Source of the DNA: [Mycobacterium] zoologicum
GTDB taxonomy: Bacteria; Actinomycetota; Actinomycetes; Mycobacteriales; Mycobacteriaceae
Direction of reading: 5' to 3'
Assembly: GCF_020172665.1 (NCBI RefSeq)
Contig: NZ_CP083985.1
Coordinates: 1,152,302 to 1,216,301, forward strand
DNA length: 64,000 bases
Under the pieces are notes generated by a model, which made no database searches, was not told the origin of the DNA, and saw only the letters and a list, made by a program, of their open reading frames with translations. The first letter of the stretch is position 1. Each line of letters opens with the position of its first letter. Made by a program: the position numbers and the translations under genes. Positions 52,899 to 61,832 of this stretch are shown here, piece after piece.

Positions 52899-53777
52899 AT
52901 GAGCGAACCGCGATGGATCGACGTGGCCGCGCCCGAGGTGGCGCTCAAGGCGCTGAGCTGGGGCACGCCGGGCAATCCGGTGGCCTTGTGCCTGCACGGT
53001 TTTCCCGACACCGCCTACGGCTGGCGGCGGTTGGCGCCCCGGTTGGTGGCGGCGGGCTGGCACGTGGTGGCCCCGTTCATGCGCGGCTATGCGCCGTCGT
53101 CGATCCCGGCCGACGGGAGCTACCACATCGGTGCGCTGATGGACGACGCGTTGCGGGTGCTCGACGCTGTGGGCCGCACCGGCGGCGACGCGGTGATCGG
53201 TCACGACTGGGGTGCCATGGCGGCCACCGGGATCGCCGCACTGCCGGACACCCCGTTCACCAAGGCGGTGATCATGTCGGTTCCCCCGCCCGCGGCACTG
53301 CGCCAGGCCGGGCTCGCCGTGGCGGGTCAGCTGCCGGCGCAGATGGTACGCAGCTGGTACATCGGCTATTTCCAGCTGCCGGGTCTGCCGGAGCGGTCCG
53401 CCTCCTGGGTGTTGCCGAGGCTGTGGCGGCGCTGGTCGCCGGGCTATGACGCCGAGGAGGACCTGCGCCACATCGATGCCGCCATCGGGACGCCGGAGAG
53501 CTGGCGGGCCGCCCTTGGGCCCTACCGGGCGCTGCGCAGCGTCCGGGCGCCGGCCCGCTACGCCGATCTGCACCAGCACTGGCTGCAATTGCCGAAACTG
53601 CCGAGCCTGTACCTGCACGGGCGCACCGACGGCTGCATGTCGGCGGAGTTGGCGCGGTGGGTGGCCCCGGCGCTGCCCGACGGCAGTGCGGTGGCCGTGG
53701 TTGAGAATGCCGGGCACTTCCTGCAACTCGAGCAGCCCGACGAGGTGGCTGATCAGGTGCTGCACTTTCTTGCCTGA
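52899..53777 (+). CDS. ephC: Epoxide hydrolase-type alpha/beta hydrolase (EphC-like)
   Basis: 292 residues. HGFPDTAYGWRR (oxyanion HGxP), PFMRGYAPSS, the Asp nucleophile in VIGHDWGAMAATG, LHGRTDGCM and the His in VVENAGHFLQLEQPDE are the epoxide-hydrolase pattern; Asp rather than Ser as nucleophile is decisive. It opens epoxides to diols. It corresponds to Rv1124 by position. Confidence 0.88.
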   Translation: MSEPRWIDVAAPEVALKALSWGTPGNPVALCLHGFPDTAYGWRRLAPRLVAAGWHVVAPFMRGYAPSSIPADGSYHIGALMDDALRVLDAVGRTGGDAVIGHDWGAMAATGIAALPDTPFTKAVIMSVPPPAALRQAGLAVAGQLPAQMVRSWYIGYFQLPGLPERSASWVLPRLWRRWSPGYDAEEDLRHIDAAIGTPESWRAALGPYRALRSVRAPARYADLHQHWLQLPKLPSLYLHGRTDGCMSAELARWVAPALPDGSAVAVVENAGHFLQLEQPDEVADQVLHFLA

Positions 53778-53819
53778 TAAGCGGGGCCTGAGTTGAGGTC
53801 GGCGATGCGCGGAAACCCG

Positions 53820-55040
53820 ATGACCGCGATCGACGCGCAGTTCTACTGGATGTCGGAGAAGATTCCCAGCGACCAGTTCCTGGTGTACGCCTTCGCCGGG
53901 GTGCCCGATCTCGGCGCCGCTGCCGCCGAGGTGCTCGGCCGCGCCCGGCTGAGCCCCGAGCTGACCATGCGGGTCGACGACGCCGGCGGGCTGCGCTACC
54001 CGCGCTGGGTGCCGTCGTCGGATCACCTCGGCGTCACCGCGCACCGGGTGCCCGGTGACAGCTGGGCGGGCTGCCTGGACGTCGTCGTGCGCCTCGCCGA
54101 CGGCCAGGTCGACGCCTCCGTGGCGCCGTGGAAACTGCACCTGTTCGCCCCGGTGGACGGCATTCCCGGGCACCGCGGCCGCGGCACGGTGGTGGTGCTT
54201 CAGGTCGCGCACGCACTTGCCGACGGCGCGCGGGCCTCGGCGCTGGCTGCCTGGCTGTTCGGCCGGCCGGCACCGGTGCCGGCGGTGCAGTGGCCACACC
54301 GTGGATGTCTGCCGTTGCGCGCCGTGGTTGCCGCCCGCGAGCACCGCAGCCGGGTCGCCGACACCGGCGCCGGGGTACTCCCGGCGCCGGTGGGTGACCG
54401 GCCGCTCCTGTCCACCAACAATCGGCCGGCCGGGGTCCGCGCGCTGCGCACCCTGGTGCGCCGACGCGCCGAACTGAGTGGGCCCACCGTCACCGTGGCG
54501 GTGCTCTGCGCGGTGTCGGAGGCGCTGGCGCAATACCTCGACGAGCCATGCGATGAGCTGGGCGCCGAGGTTCCGATGGCCAAATCCGGTGGCCGGCAAG
54601 CCAATAACCATTTCGGAAACATTCCGGTGGGGCTCTACCCGCGGTATGACCGGGATACCCGCATCGAGGCGATCGCCGCCGACGTCGCCAACGGCCGGCT
54701 TCGTGCGGACCACTCCGCGACGGTGGCAGCCGACCGGGCGTTCGCGGCCACACCGGCGGTGCTGCTGCGCTGGGGCGTGCAGAACTTCGACACGCAGGCC
54801 CGGCCGGCGCGGGTCACCGGCAACACCGTGGTGTCCAGCGTGTACCGCGGCGCAGCCGACCTGAGCTTCGGGGCGGCGCCGGTGGTGCTGACGACGGGGT
54901 TCCCGGCACTGTCGCCGGTCATGGGCCTGACCCATGGCGTGCACGGCATCGGCGACACCGTGGCGATCAGCGTGCACGCGGCTGCCTCGGCCATCACCGA
55001 TATCGACGTCTATCTGCGTCTGCTGGACGCCGCACTGTAG
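53820..55040 (+). CDS. WS/DGAT-like acyltransferase-fold protein (Rv1125-like)
   Basis: 406 residues. It starts IDAQFYWMSEKIPSDQFLVYAF and contains QVAHALADGARASAL, an HxxxDG-type motif where the first acyltransferase His is in AHALADG, then EVPMAKSGGRQANNHFGN and a C-terminal HGVHGIGDTVAISVHAAASAITD like DUF1298. This is the fold of wax ester synthase/diacylglycerol acyltransferases, but it is a divergent branch and activity is uncertain. ATG 53820 is preferred because family proteins start near this point; 53793 and 53805 are also open. Confidence 0.7.
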   Translation: MTAIDAQFYWMSEKIPSDQFLVYAFAGVPDLGAAAAEVLGRARLSPELTMRVDDAGGLRYPRWVPSSDHLGVTAHRVPGDSWAGCLDVVVRLADGQVDASVAPWKLHLFAPVDGIPGHRGRGTVVVLQVAHALADGARASALAAWLFGRPAPVPAVQWPHRGCLPLRAVVAAREHRSRVADTGAGVLPAPVGDRPLLSTNNRPAGVRALRTLVRRRAELSGPTVTVAVLCAVSEALAQYLDEPCDELGAEVPMAKSGGRQANNHFGNIPVGLYPRYDRDTRIEAIAADVANGRLRADHSATVAADRAFAATPAVLLRWGVQNFDTQARPARVTGNTVVSSVYRGAADLSFGAAPVVLTTGFPALSPVMGLTHGVHGIGDTVAISVHAAASAITDIDVYLRLLDAAL

Positions 55041-55050
55041 GTTGGGGCGC

Positions 55051-55581
55051 ATGGTCACTGCTGCTGATGTCGCATTGCTGATCCTGCGTCTGGTGCTGGG
55101 CGTGTCGCTGGCGGCACATGGTTTCAACAAGTTCTTCGGAGGGGGACGCATCCCGGGCACCGCGAGGTGGTTCGAGAGCATCGGGATGAAGTACGGCAAG
55201 TTCCAGGCGGTGACGGCGGCTGTCGCCGAGATCGCCGCCGGACTGGGCTTGGCCGTCGGGTTGCTCACCCCGATCACCGCCGCGGGCTTCGTGGCGCTGA
55301 TGGCGGTGGCGGTGTGGACCGTGCACCGCAAGAACGGCTTCTTCATCATCAAGGAGGGCTGGGAGTACAACCTGGTGCTGGCCACCGGTGCCGTCACGGT
55401 CGCCATGCTCGGGCCCGGCCGGCTCAGCCTGGATCACCAGATCTTCTGCCACTGCTGGGCCACCGGCTGGACCGGTCTGGCGATCTCGCTCGGCCTCGGG
55501 CTGGTCGGTGCCATTGGCCAGCTGGCGCTGTTCTACCGTCCGCCGGCCAAGCCGGACGCGCCGGCGGCGACCGGCGAGTAG
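55051..55581 (+). CDS. DoxX-family membrane protein
   Basis: 176 residues, four helices with ILRLVLGVSLAAHGFNKFFGGG at the start (DoxX signature), AEIAAGLGLAVGLLTPITAAGFVALMAVAV and a final AISLGLGLVGAIGQLALFY. DoxX proteins act in membrane redox/thiol oxidative stress complexes in mycobacteria. TAGGTT 7 nt before the ATG uses the stop of the preceding gene as part of its -10 box. The last 49 nt overlap prpR on the other strand. Confidence 0.87.
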   Translation: MVTAADVALLILRLVLGVSLAAHGFNKFFGGGRIPGTARWFESIGMKYGKFQAVTAAVAEIAAGLGLAVGLLTPITAAGFVALMAVAVWTVHRKNGFFIIKEGWEYNLVLATGAVTVAMLGPGRLSLDHQIFCHCWATGWTGLAISLGLGLVGAIGQLALFYRPPAKPDAPAATGE

Positions 55582-56990
55582 GGCAGTCCGCTGCCGGCGT
55601 TCTCGTCGACGACGACCTGCCGGCCCAGGTAGGGGAACGCCCGCTGCGGGCAGGCTTCCCGGTCACAGATCTTGCAGCCCGCCCCGATCGGCACCACGGT
55701 GGCCTCGTCGTCGAGGGCGACCCCGGTGGAGTAGACGAGTTTTTCGGCGTGCGCCAGGTCGCAGCCCAGTCCGACGGCGAAGGTCTTGTGCCGGCCCAGG
55801 TAGCCGCGTCCCTCCGGTGGGGTGGTGGTGGCGATCCAGAAGTATTTGCGCCCGTCGGGCATCTGCGCGACCTGGGTGATGATCCGGCCGGGCTGGCTGA
55901 ACGCGTCGTGCACCACCCACAGCGGACAGCTTCCGCCGACCCGGCTGAAGTGAAATGCGGTGGCCGACTGCCGTTTCGAGATGTTGCCGGCCTTGTCGGT
56001 GCGCACGAAGATGAACGGCACCCCGCGCTGGCCCGGTCGCTGCAGTGTCGAGAGCCGGTGACACACGGTCTCGAACCCGACCTCGAAACGGCGTCCCAGC
56101 AGGTCGATGTCGTAGCGCAGCTCGGTCGCGGAACGCTGAAACTGCCGATACGGCAACAGGAACGCACCGGCGAAGTAGTTGGCCAACCCGATCTTGGCGA
56201 CGCCGCGGGACTCCGGACTCAACGACTGGTCTTGCGCCACGATGTCGCTCAGCAGCTCGGCCTGGGTCAACAGTGCCAGTTGGGTGGCGAGCTGGAAGGC
56301 GCGCTGGCCCGCCAGCAGCCAGTGCGCGATGCGCAGCACTCGGGTCGCCGGATCGAAGACCCGTTTGGTCCCGGCCGGTAGGTCGTCGACGACCGCCACG
56401 GTGATGTCGAGCCGCTCGCTCATCAGTGTCGACAGCTGAATGTCCAAGCCGCCGAACCGCATCCCGCTGTCGATGAACAGTCTCTCGGCGGCATCGTCGA
56501 GCTCGCCGATGTAGTTGTTGCGGTCGTAGAAGAAGTCCCGGACCTCCTCGAACGGCATCGGGCGCGCCACGGTCTGCGCGGCGTCGCCGGAGACCCGTGA
56601 CCGATAGGACTCCAATTCGTCTGTGGCGCCGCGTAGTTGGCGGTGCATGGTCAGCAGACTGTTTCCGATCTCGGGCATCCGCGCGACGAGTTCTTCGAGC
56701 TGGCTGTCGCTGGCGACGTGTTCGCCGGCGGTGGCGGTGAACATGTCGCGCAGGTCGGCCACCAGTCGGGCGTCGGCGTCGCCGGAGAAGTACTGCGCCG
56801 GCAGGCCGAACCGCTCGGTGAGCACCAACAGCACCGACACGGTGATCGGTCGTTGATCGTTCTCGAGCTGGTTGACGTAGCTGGTCGACAGGTTCAGCGT
56901 CCGTGCCAGTGCCACCTGGGTCAGGCCGCGCTCCTCACGCAGGCGTCGCAGCCGGGCCCCGGCGAAGGTCCGGGTGGTCGTGGGTGCCAT
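55533..56990 (-). CDS. prpR: PrpR, propionate/methylcitrate regulator
   Basis: 485 residues. An N-terminal Cro/C1-type helix-turn-helix (ARLRRLREERGLTQVALARTLNLSTSYVNQLENDQRPIT), a central IrrE-like/DUF955 region (DIQLSTLMSERLDITVAVVDDLP, ANYFAGAFLLPYRQF) and a C-terminal DUF2083 domain with CKICDREACPQRAFPY. This is the PrpR/RamB family; Mtb PrpR binds short-chain acyl-CoA and an Fe-S cluster and activates prpDC during growth on propionate or cholesterol. ATG 56990 lies 7 nt after TAAGCT (leaderless). Confidence 0.94.
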   Translation of the reverse strand: MAPTTTRTFAGARLRRLREERGLTQVALARTLNLSTSYVNQLENDQRPITVSVLLVLTERFGLPAQYFSGDADARLVADLRDMFTATAGEHVASDSQLEELVARMPEIGNSLLTMHRQLRGATDELESYRSRVSGDAAQTVARPMPFEEVRDFFYDRNNYIGELDDAAERLFIDSGMRFGGLDIQLSTLMSERLDITVAVVDDLPAGTKRVFDPATRVLRIAHWLLAGQRAFQLATQLALLTQAELLSDIVAQDQSLSPESRGVAKIGLANYFAGAFLLPYRQFQRSATELRYDIDLLGRRFEVGFETVCHRLSTLQRPGQRGVPFIFVRTDKAGNISKRQSATAFHFSRVGGSCPLWVVHDAFSQPGRIITQVAQMPDGRKYFWIATTTPPEGRGYLGRHKTFAVGLGCDLAHAEKLVYSTGVALDDEATVVPIGAGCKICDREACPQRAFPYLGRQVVVDENAGSGLPYSPVAAGASGLAGGR

Positions 56991-56997
56991 GTGAGGC

Positions 56998-57103
56998 AGC
57001 TTAGTCGTTCATCGCATTCGCAAGGTTTGCAATTCCACCGGACTTAGGACGCATTAATACGCATTTCCAGTGTATACCGGGGTAGGACTCTCGTGCGTAG
57101 GGT
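56998..57103. promoter_or_regulatory. Divergent prpR/prpD control region with PrpR/RamB-type site
   Basis: TTCGCAA (57017-57023) and TTTGCAA (57026-57032) form a tandem pair 9 nt apart, matching the TTTGCAAA half-site family of PrpR/RamB. For prpR it lies just upstream of the -10 box TAAGCT (57003-56998), at the -35 position, fitting autorepression. For prpD it lies about 80-95 nt upstream of the start, with -10 box TAGGGT at 57098-57103 (7 nt before ATG 57111), fitting activation. Confidence 0.68.
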
Positions 57104-57110
57104 GTGGATT

Positions 57111-58616
57111 ATGCAGCTACATGACGTGAAGACCCACCGCAGCGCCGAAGACTTCCCCCGCTCCGAGCACCTCGCTTGGAAGATCGCGGAGGTGGCTGCG
57201 GACCCGGTGGCCGTCCCCGACGACACCGCGGCGATGGTGATCAACCGGATCATCGACAACGCCGCCGTCAGTGCGGCCTCGGTGCTGCGCCGGCCGGTGA
57301 CCGTGGCCCGCCGGCAGGCTCAGGCACACCCGTCCGAGCCGGGTGCTGCGGTCTTCGGCATCGAGGGCACCTACTCGGCGGAGTGGGCGGCCTGGGCCAA
57401 CGGCACCGCGGTGCGCGAACTGGACTTCCACGACACCTTCTTGGCTGCCGAGTACTCGCACCCCGGCGACAACATCCCGCCGCTGGTGGCGGTCGCGCAA
57501 CAGCTGGGGCTCTCCGGCGCAGACCTGATCCGCGGTCTGGCCACCGCCTACGAGATTCAGGTCGACCTGGTCAAGGGAATCTGCCTGCACGAGCACAAGA
57601 TCGACCACGTCGCCCACCTGGGCCCGTCGGTGGCCGCCGGCATCGGCACCATGCTGAAGCTGGACCCCGAGATCATCTACCAGGCGGTCGGGCAGGCGCT
57701 GCACCTGACCACCGCTACCCGCCAGTCCCGCAAGGGCCTGATCTCCAGCTGGAAGGCCTTCGCGCCGGCGTGGGCCGCAAAGGTGGGCATCGAGGCCGTG
57801 GACCGGGCGATGCGCGGCGAGGGTGCCCCGGCCCCCATCTGGGAGGGCGAAGACGGGGTGATCGCCTGGCTGCTGTCGGGCAAGGACCACACCTACCAGG
57901 TGCCGCTGCCCGGCCCCGGCGAGGCCAAGCGCGGAATCCTGGACACCTACACCAAGGAGTACTCCGCGGAATATCAGAGCCAGGCTCTGATCGATCTGGC
58001 CCGCCGGCTCCGGGGGCGGATCGGTGACCTGAACCAGGTGGCCACGATCGTCCTGCACACCAGCCACCACACCCACTACGTGATCGGCACCGGCTCGGGC
58101 GACCCGCAGAAGTTCGATCCGGACGCCTCGCGGGAGACCCTGGACCACTCGGTGATGTACATCTTCGCGGTCGCCCTGCAGGACGGCAGCTGGCACCACG
58201 TCCGGTCGTACTCCCCGGAGCGCGCCCACCGCCCGGACACCATCGAGCTGTGGCGCAAGATCTCCACCGTCGAGGACCCGGAGTGGACCCGGCGCTACCA
58301 CTCCACCGACCCGAACGAAAAGGCCTTCGGTGCCCGCGCCGAGGTCACGCTGGCCGGCGGCGAAGTGATCACCGACGAGCTGGCGATCGCCGACGCGCAC
58401 CCGCTGGGGGCCCGGCCGTTCGAGCGCAAGCAGTACATCGGCAAGTTCACCGAACTCGCCGAGGGGATTGTGACCGTGGGGGAGCAGGAGCGGTTCCTGG
58501 CCGCAGCAGAGGGGGTGGCGCGCCTCGCCGGTTCGGATCTCCGTGGACTGAACATCGTCGTCGAGCCCGCGGTGTTGGGCCAGGCGCCCGCCACGCCCGA
58601 CGGGATCTTCCGGTGA
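57111..58616 (+). CDS. prpD: 2-methylcitrate dehydratase
   Basis: 501 residues of the MmgE/PrpD family: [87 protein letters not shown] and [19 protein letters not shown] contain the active-site His and Asp residues. It dehydrates 2-methylcitrate to 2-methyl-cis-aconitate. The stop overlaps the prpB start (GTGA). Strongly matches Rv1130. Confidence 0.96.
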   Translation: MQLHDVKTHRSAEDFPRSEHLAWKIAEVAADPVAVPDDTAAMVINRIIDNAAVSAASVLRRPVTVARRQAQAHPSEPGAAVFGIEGTYSAEWAAWANGTAVRELDFHDTFLAAEYSHPGDNIPPLVAVAQQLGLSGADLIRGLATAYEIQVDLVKGICLHEHKIDHVAHLGPSVAAGIGTMLKLDPEIIYQAVGQALHLTTATRQSRKGLISSWKAFAPAWAAKVGIEAVDRAMRGEGAPAPIWEGEDGVIAWLLSGKDHTYQVPLPGPGEAKRGILDTYTKEYSAEYQSQALIDLARRLRGRIGDLNQVATIVLHTSHHTHYVIGTGSGDPQKFDPDASRETLDHSVMYIFAVALQDGSWHHVRSYSPERAHRPDTIELWRKISTVEDPEWTRRYHSTDPNEKAFGARAEVTLAGGEVITDELAIADAHPLGARPFERKQYIGKFTELAEGIVTVGEQERFLAAAEGVARLAGSDLRGLNIVVEPAVLGQAPATPDGIFR

Positions 58617-59530
58617 GTGGGCTGCTCGGAGCGACCGCGGCCCCGTCGGACAAGCGGGCAGCATTTCGGGCCGGACTGCAATCCGGTCGGCTGCAACGGT
58701 TCCCGGGGGCGTTCTCGCCGCTGGTGGCCAAGCTGGTGGCCGAGATCGGATTCGAGGGCGTCTATGTCTCCGGCGCGGCGCTCTCGGCCGACCTGGGGCT
58801 ACCGGACATCGGGCTGACCACGCTGACCGAGGTCGCCGGGCGCGGCGCGCAGATCGCCGCGGTCACCGACCTGCCCACCCTGATCGACACCGACACCGGC
58901 TTCGGCGAGCCGATGAACGCCGCGCGCACCATCGCGGTGCTCGAAGACGCCGGGCTGGCGGGCTGTCACCTCGAAGACCAGGTCAACCCGAAACGCTGCG
59001 GACACCTTGACGGCAAGGCGGTGGTGCCGACGGCCGAGATGGTCAAGCGGCTGCGGGCCGCGGTCGCCGCGCGCCGGGACCCGGAGTTCGTCATCTGCGC
59101 CCGCACCGATGCCGCCGGCATCGAAGGGCTTTCGGCCGCGATCGATCGGGCCAAGGCCTACGCCGACGCCGGAGCGGACCTGATCTTCACCGAAGCACTT
59201 TCCGGGCCAAGCGAATTCGAGCGGTTCCGGGCCGCCGTGGACATCCCGCTGCTGGCCAACATGACCGAGTTCGGCAAGTCGGAGCTGCTCACCGTTGCTC
59301 AACTGATGGACCTCGGCTATAACGCCGTCATCTACCCGGTCACCACGCTGCGGCTGGCGATGTTCGCCGTCGAGGCCGGTATCCGGGAAATCGACACGGC
59401 CGGAACGCAATCCGGGTTACTGGAGAAGATGCAGCACCGCAGCCGGCTGTACGAGCTGCTGCGCTACGCCGACTACAACCAGTTCGATTCGGAGATTTTC
59501 AACTTCACTACTGAGGGAGGCCGGCGATGA
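58613..59530 (+). CDS. prpB: 2-methylisocitrate lyase
   Basis: 305 residues of the ICL/PEPM family: [32 protein letters not shown], and the catalytic signature [17 protein letters not shown] with Cys in KRCGH. It splits 2-methylisocitrate to pyruvate and succinate, the last step of the methylcitrate cycle. M. tuberculosis lacks prpB and uses isocitrate lyase instead; its presence here points to an environmental species. GTG 58613 overlaps prpD; ATGA joins it to prpC. Confidence 0.95.
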   Translation: MSGLLGATAAPSDKRAAFRAGLQSGRLQRFPGAFSPLVAKLVAEIGFEGVYVSGAALSADLGLPDIGLTTLTEVAGRGAQIAAVTDLPTLIDTDTGFGEPMNAARTIAVLEDAGLAGCHLEDQVNPKRCGHLDGKAVVPTAEMVKRLRAAVAARRDPEFVICARTDAAGIEGLSAAIDRAKAYADAGADLIFTEALSGPSEFERFRAAVDIPLLANMTEFGKSELLTVAQLMDLGYNAVIYPVTTLRLAMFAVEAGIREIDTAGTQSGLLEKMQHRSRLYELLRYADYNQFDSEIFNFTTEGGRR

Positions 59531-60645
59531 CCACCGCGGACATTCACAAGGGACTCGCCGGGGTCGTCGTCGACACCACCGCCATCTCCAAGGTGGTGCC
59601 CGAGACCAACTCGTTGACCTACCGCGGTTACCCGGTTCAGGACTTGGCCGCGCGTGTGAGCTTTGAGCAGGTCGCCTACCTGCTCTGGCACGGTGAACTG
59701 CCCACCGACGCCGAGCTGGCACAGTTCTGCCAGCGCGAGCGCGCCGCCCGGCGGGTGGACCGGTCGCTGCTGTCGCTGGTGGACAGGCTTCCGGAGAACT
59801 GCCATCCGATGGATGTGGTGCGCACCGCGATCAGCTACCTGGGCGCCGAGGACCCGTCCGAGGATGACCCGGCCGAGTCGGCGAACTTCGCCAAGGCACT
59901 GAGGATGTTCGCGGTGTTGCCGACGATCGTCGCGGCCGACATGCGCCGCCGCCGCGGCTTGGACCCGATCGCACCGCACAGCCACCTCGGCTACGCCGAG
60001 AACTTCCTGCGGATGTGCTTCGGCGAGGTTCCCGAGCCGGTCATCGTGGAGGCGTTCGAGCAGTCCATGATCCTCTACGCCGAGCACAGCTTCAACGCGT
60101 CCACCTTCGCCGCGCGGGTGGTCACCTCCACGCAGTCCGACATCTACAGTGCTGTCACCGCGGCCATCGGCGCACTCAAGGGTTCGCTGCACGGCGGGGC
60201 CAACGAGGCGGTCATGCACGACATGATCGAGATCGGTGAGCCGGCCAAGGCCGCGGAGTGGCTGCACGGCAAGCTGTCTCGCAAGGACAAGGTGATGGGC
60301 TTCGGGCACCGGGTGTACAAGCACGGTGACTCCCGGGTGCCGACGATGAAGGCCGCCCTGGAACGGGTCGCGGCGGCCCGCGACGGACAGCGCTGGTTGG
60401 ACATCTACCGCATCCTGGAGACCGAGATGTTCGCCGCCACCGGCATCAAACCCAACCTGGACTTCCCAACCGGGCCGGCCTACTACCTGATGGGCTTCGA
60501 CATCCCGATGTTCACCCCGCTGTTCGTGATGAGCCGCATCACCGGGTGGACCGCCCACATCATGGAGCAGACCGCGGCCAACGCGCTGATACGTCCGCTC
60601 AGTGCCTATTCGGGTCAGGCGCAGCGCGCACTCGACGCCGGCTGA
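59527..60645 (+). CDS. prpC: 2-methylcitrate synthase
   Basis: 372 residues, citrate-synthase fold: YRGYPVQDLAARVSFEQVAYLLWHGELP, SLHGGANEAVMHDM (His), MGFGHRVYKHGDSRVP (His/Arg) and NLDFPTGPAYYLMGFDIPMFTP (Asp). In operon with prpDB it condenses propionyl-CoA and oxaloacetate. Corresponds to Rv1131 (PrpC/GltA1). ATG 59527 overlaps the prpB stop. Confidence 0.95.
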   Translation: MTTADIHKGLAGVVVDTTAISKVVPETNSLTYRGYPVQDLAARVSFEQVAYLLWHGELPTDAELAQFCQRERAARRVDRSLLSLVDRLPENCHPMDVVRTAISYLGAEDPSEDDPAESANFAKALRMFAVLPTIVAADMRRRRGLDPIAPHSHLGYAENFLRMCFGEVPEPVIVEAFEQSMILYAEHSFNASTFAARVVTSTQSDIYSAVTAAIGALKGSLHGGANEAVMHDMIEIGEPAKAAEWLHGKLSRKDKVMGFGHRVYKHGDSRVPTMKAALERVAAARDGQRWLDIYRILETEMFAATGIKPNLDFPTGPAYYLMGFDIPMFTPLFVMSRITGWTAHIMEQTAANALIRPLSAYSGQAQRALDAG

Positions 60646-60671
60646 GGCCCGGCGGGGGCTACCATCCGGGA

Positions 60672-61832
60672 ATGTCGCAACTGTTCCCCGATTACCGCCC
60701 GCTCTGGGAGACCGACCAGCACCGCGAACTGCGTAAGCACACCGCGGATTTCCTGCGCAAGGAGTCGACGCCGCACCAGGAACGCTGGGTCGCCCAGCAC
60801 GGGGTGGACCGTGAGTTCTGGAACAAGGCCGGCGACGCCGGGCTGCTGGGCCTGGATCTGCCCGAGGAGTTCGGCGGCGCCGCCGGCGATTACGCCATGC
60901 ACTGCGTGGTGCAGGAAGAACTGGTCTACGCCCACGACCAGTGCTTCGGATTCTCGGTGCACTCGCCGATCGTCGCGCACTACCTGTACGCCTACGGCAA
61001 CGACGAACAACGCAAACGCTGGCTGCCCAAGGTCATCAGTGGCGAGGCGGTGCTGGCCATCGCGATGACCGAGCCGGGTACCGGATCGGATCTGCAGTCG
61101 GTGCGCACCACCGCAGTGCGCGACGGCGACGACTACGTGATCAACGGATCGAAGACGTTCATCTCCAACGGAACTCACTGCGATCTGCTGGTGATCGTCG
61201 CCAAGACCGACCCGTCCCAGGGGGCGGCCGGGGTGTCGCTGATCGTCGCCGAGACAGATGGCCTGCCCGGCTTCGAGCGGGGCCGGGTGCTGGCCAAGAT
61301 CGGCCAGCACGGCCAGGACACCCGGGAGCTGTTCTTCACCGACATGCGGGTGCCGGTCGCCAACCTGCTCGGCGAGAAGGAGGGGCTGGGCTTTTACCAG
61401 CTCATGGACCAGCTGGCCCGCGAACGGCTGATCATCGCGACGCTGTGCGCGGCGCTGGCCGAGTCCGCGGTGCTGGAGGCCATCCGGTACTCCAAGGAAC
61501 GTGAGGCGTTCGGCCGGCCGATCGGTAACTTTCAGCACACCAAATTCGTGCTGGCCGAATGCAAGACGGAGACGCTGGCGATCAAGACGCTGGTCGACTA
61601 CGCGATCAGCCAGTACGTCGGCGGCAAGAACGACCCGATGACCGCGTCGATGGCCAAACTGTTCGCCGCCGAGAAATCCGACCAGGTGGTCGACAAGTGC
61701 CTGCAGATCTTCGGTGGCTACGGCTACATGGCCGAATATCCGATCGCCAACATGTACACCGGGTCGCGGGTGAACCGGATCTACGGCGGCACCAGCGAGA
61801 TCATGAAGGAGATCATCAGCCGATCGCTGTGA
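60672..61832 (+). CDS. Acyl-CoA dehydrogenase
   Basis: 386 residues, flavin acyl-CoA dehydrogenase: AIAMTEPGTGSDLQSVRTTA (FAD/substrate loop), GSKTFISNG, RVPVANLLGEKEGLGFYQLM, EREAFGRPIGNFQHTKF, QIFGGYGYMAEYPIANMY and the catalytic Glu in YGGTSEIMKEIISR. Chain length is not clear. TACCAT 6 nt before the ATG implies a leaderless mRNA separate from prpDBC, although the placement suggests a link with propionyl-CoA-yielding substrates. 3' overlap of 17 nt with the P450 gene. Confidence 0.93.
   Translation: MSQLFPDYRPLWETDQHRELRKHTADFLRKESTPHQERWVAQHGVDREFWNKAGDAGLLGLDLPEEFGGAAGDYAMHCVVQEELVYAHDQCFGFSVHSPIVAHYLYAYGNDEQRKRWLPKVISGEAVLAIAMTEPGTGSDLQSVRTTAVRDGDDYVINGSKTFISNGTHCDLLVIVAKTDPSQGAAGVSLIVAETDGLPGFERGRVLAKIGQHGQDTRELFFTDMRVPVANLLGEKEGLGFYQLMDQLARERLIIATLCAALAESAVLEAIRYSKEREAFGRPIGNFQHTKFVLAECKTETLAIKTLVDYAISQYVGGKNDPMTASMAKLFAAEKSDQVVDKCLQIFGGYGYMAEYPIANMYTGSRVNRIYGGTSEIMKEIISRSL

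Noticed and set aside
52848..55406. 852-codon minus-strand open frame
   Set aside because: Antisense to ephC, the WS/DGAT-like gene and doxX; no recognisable domain.
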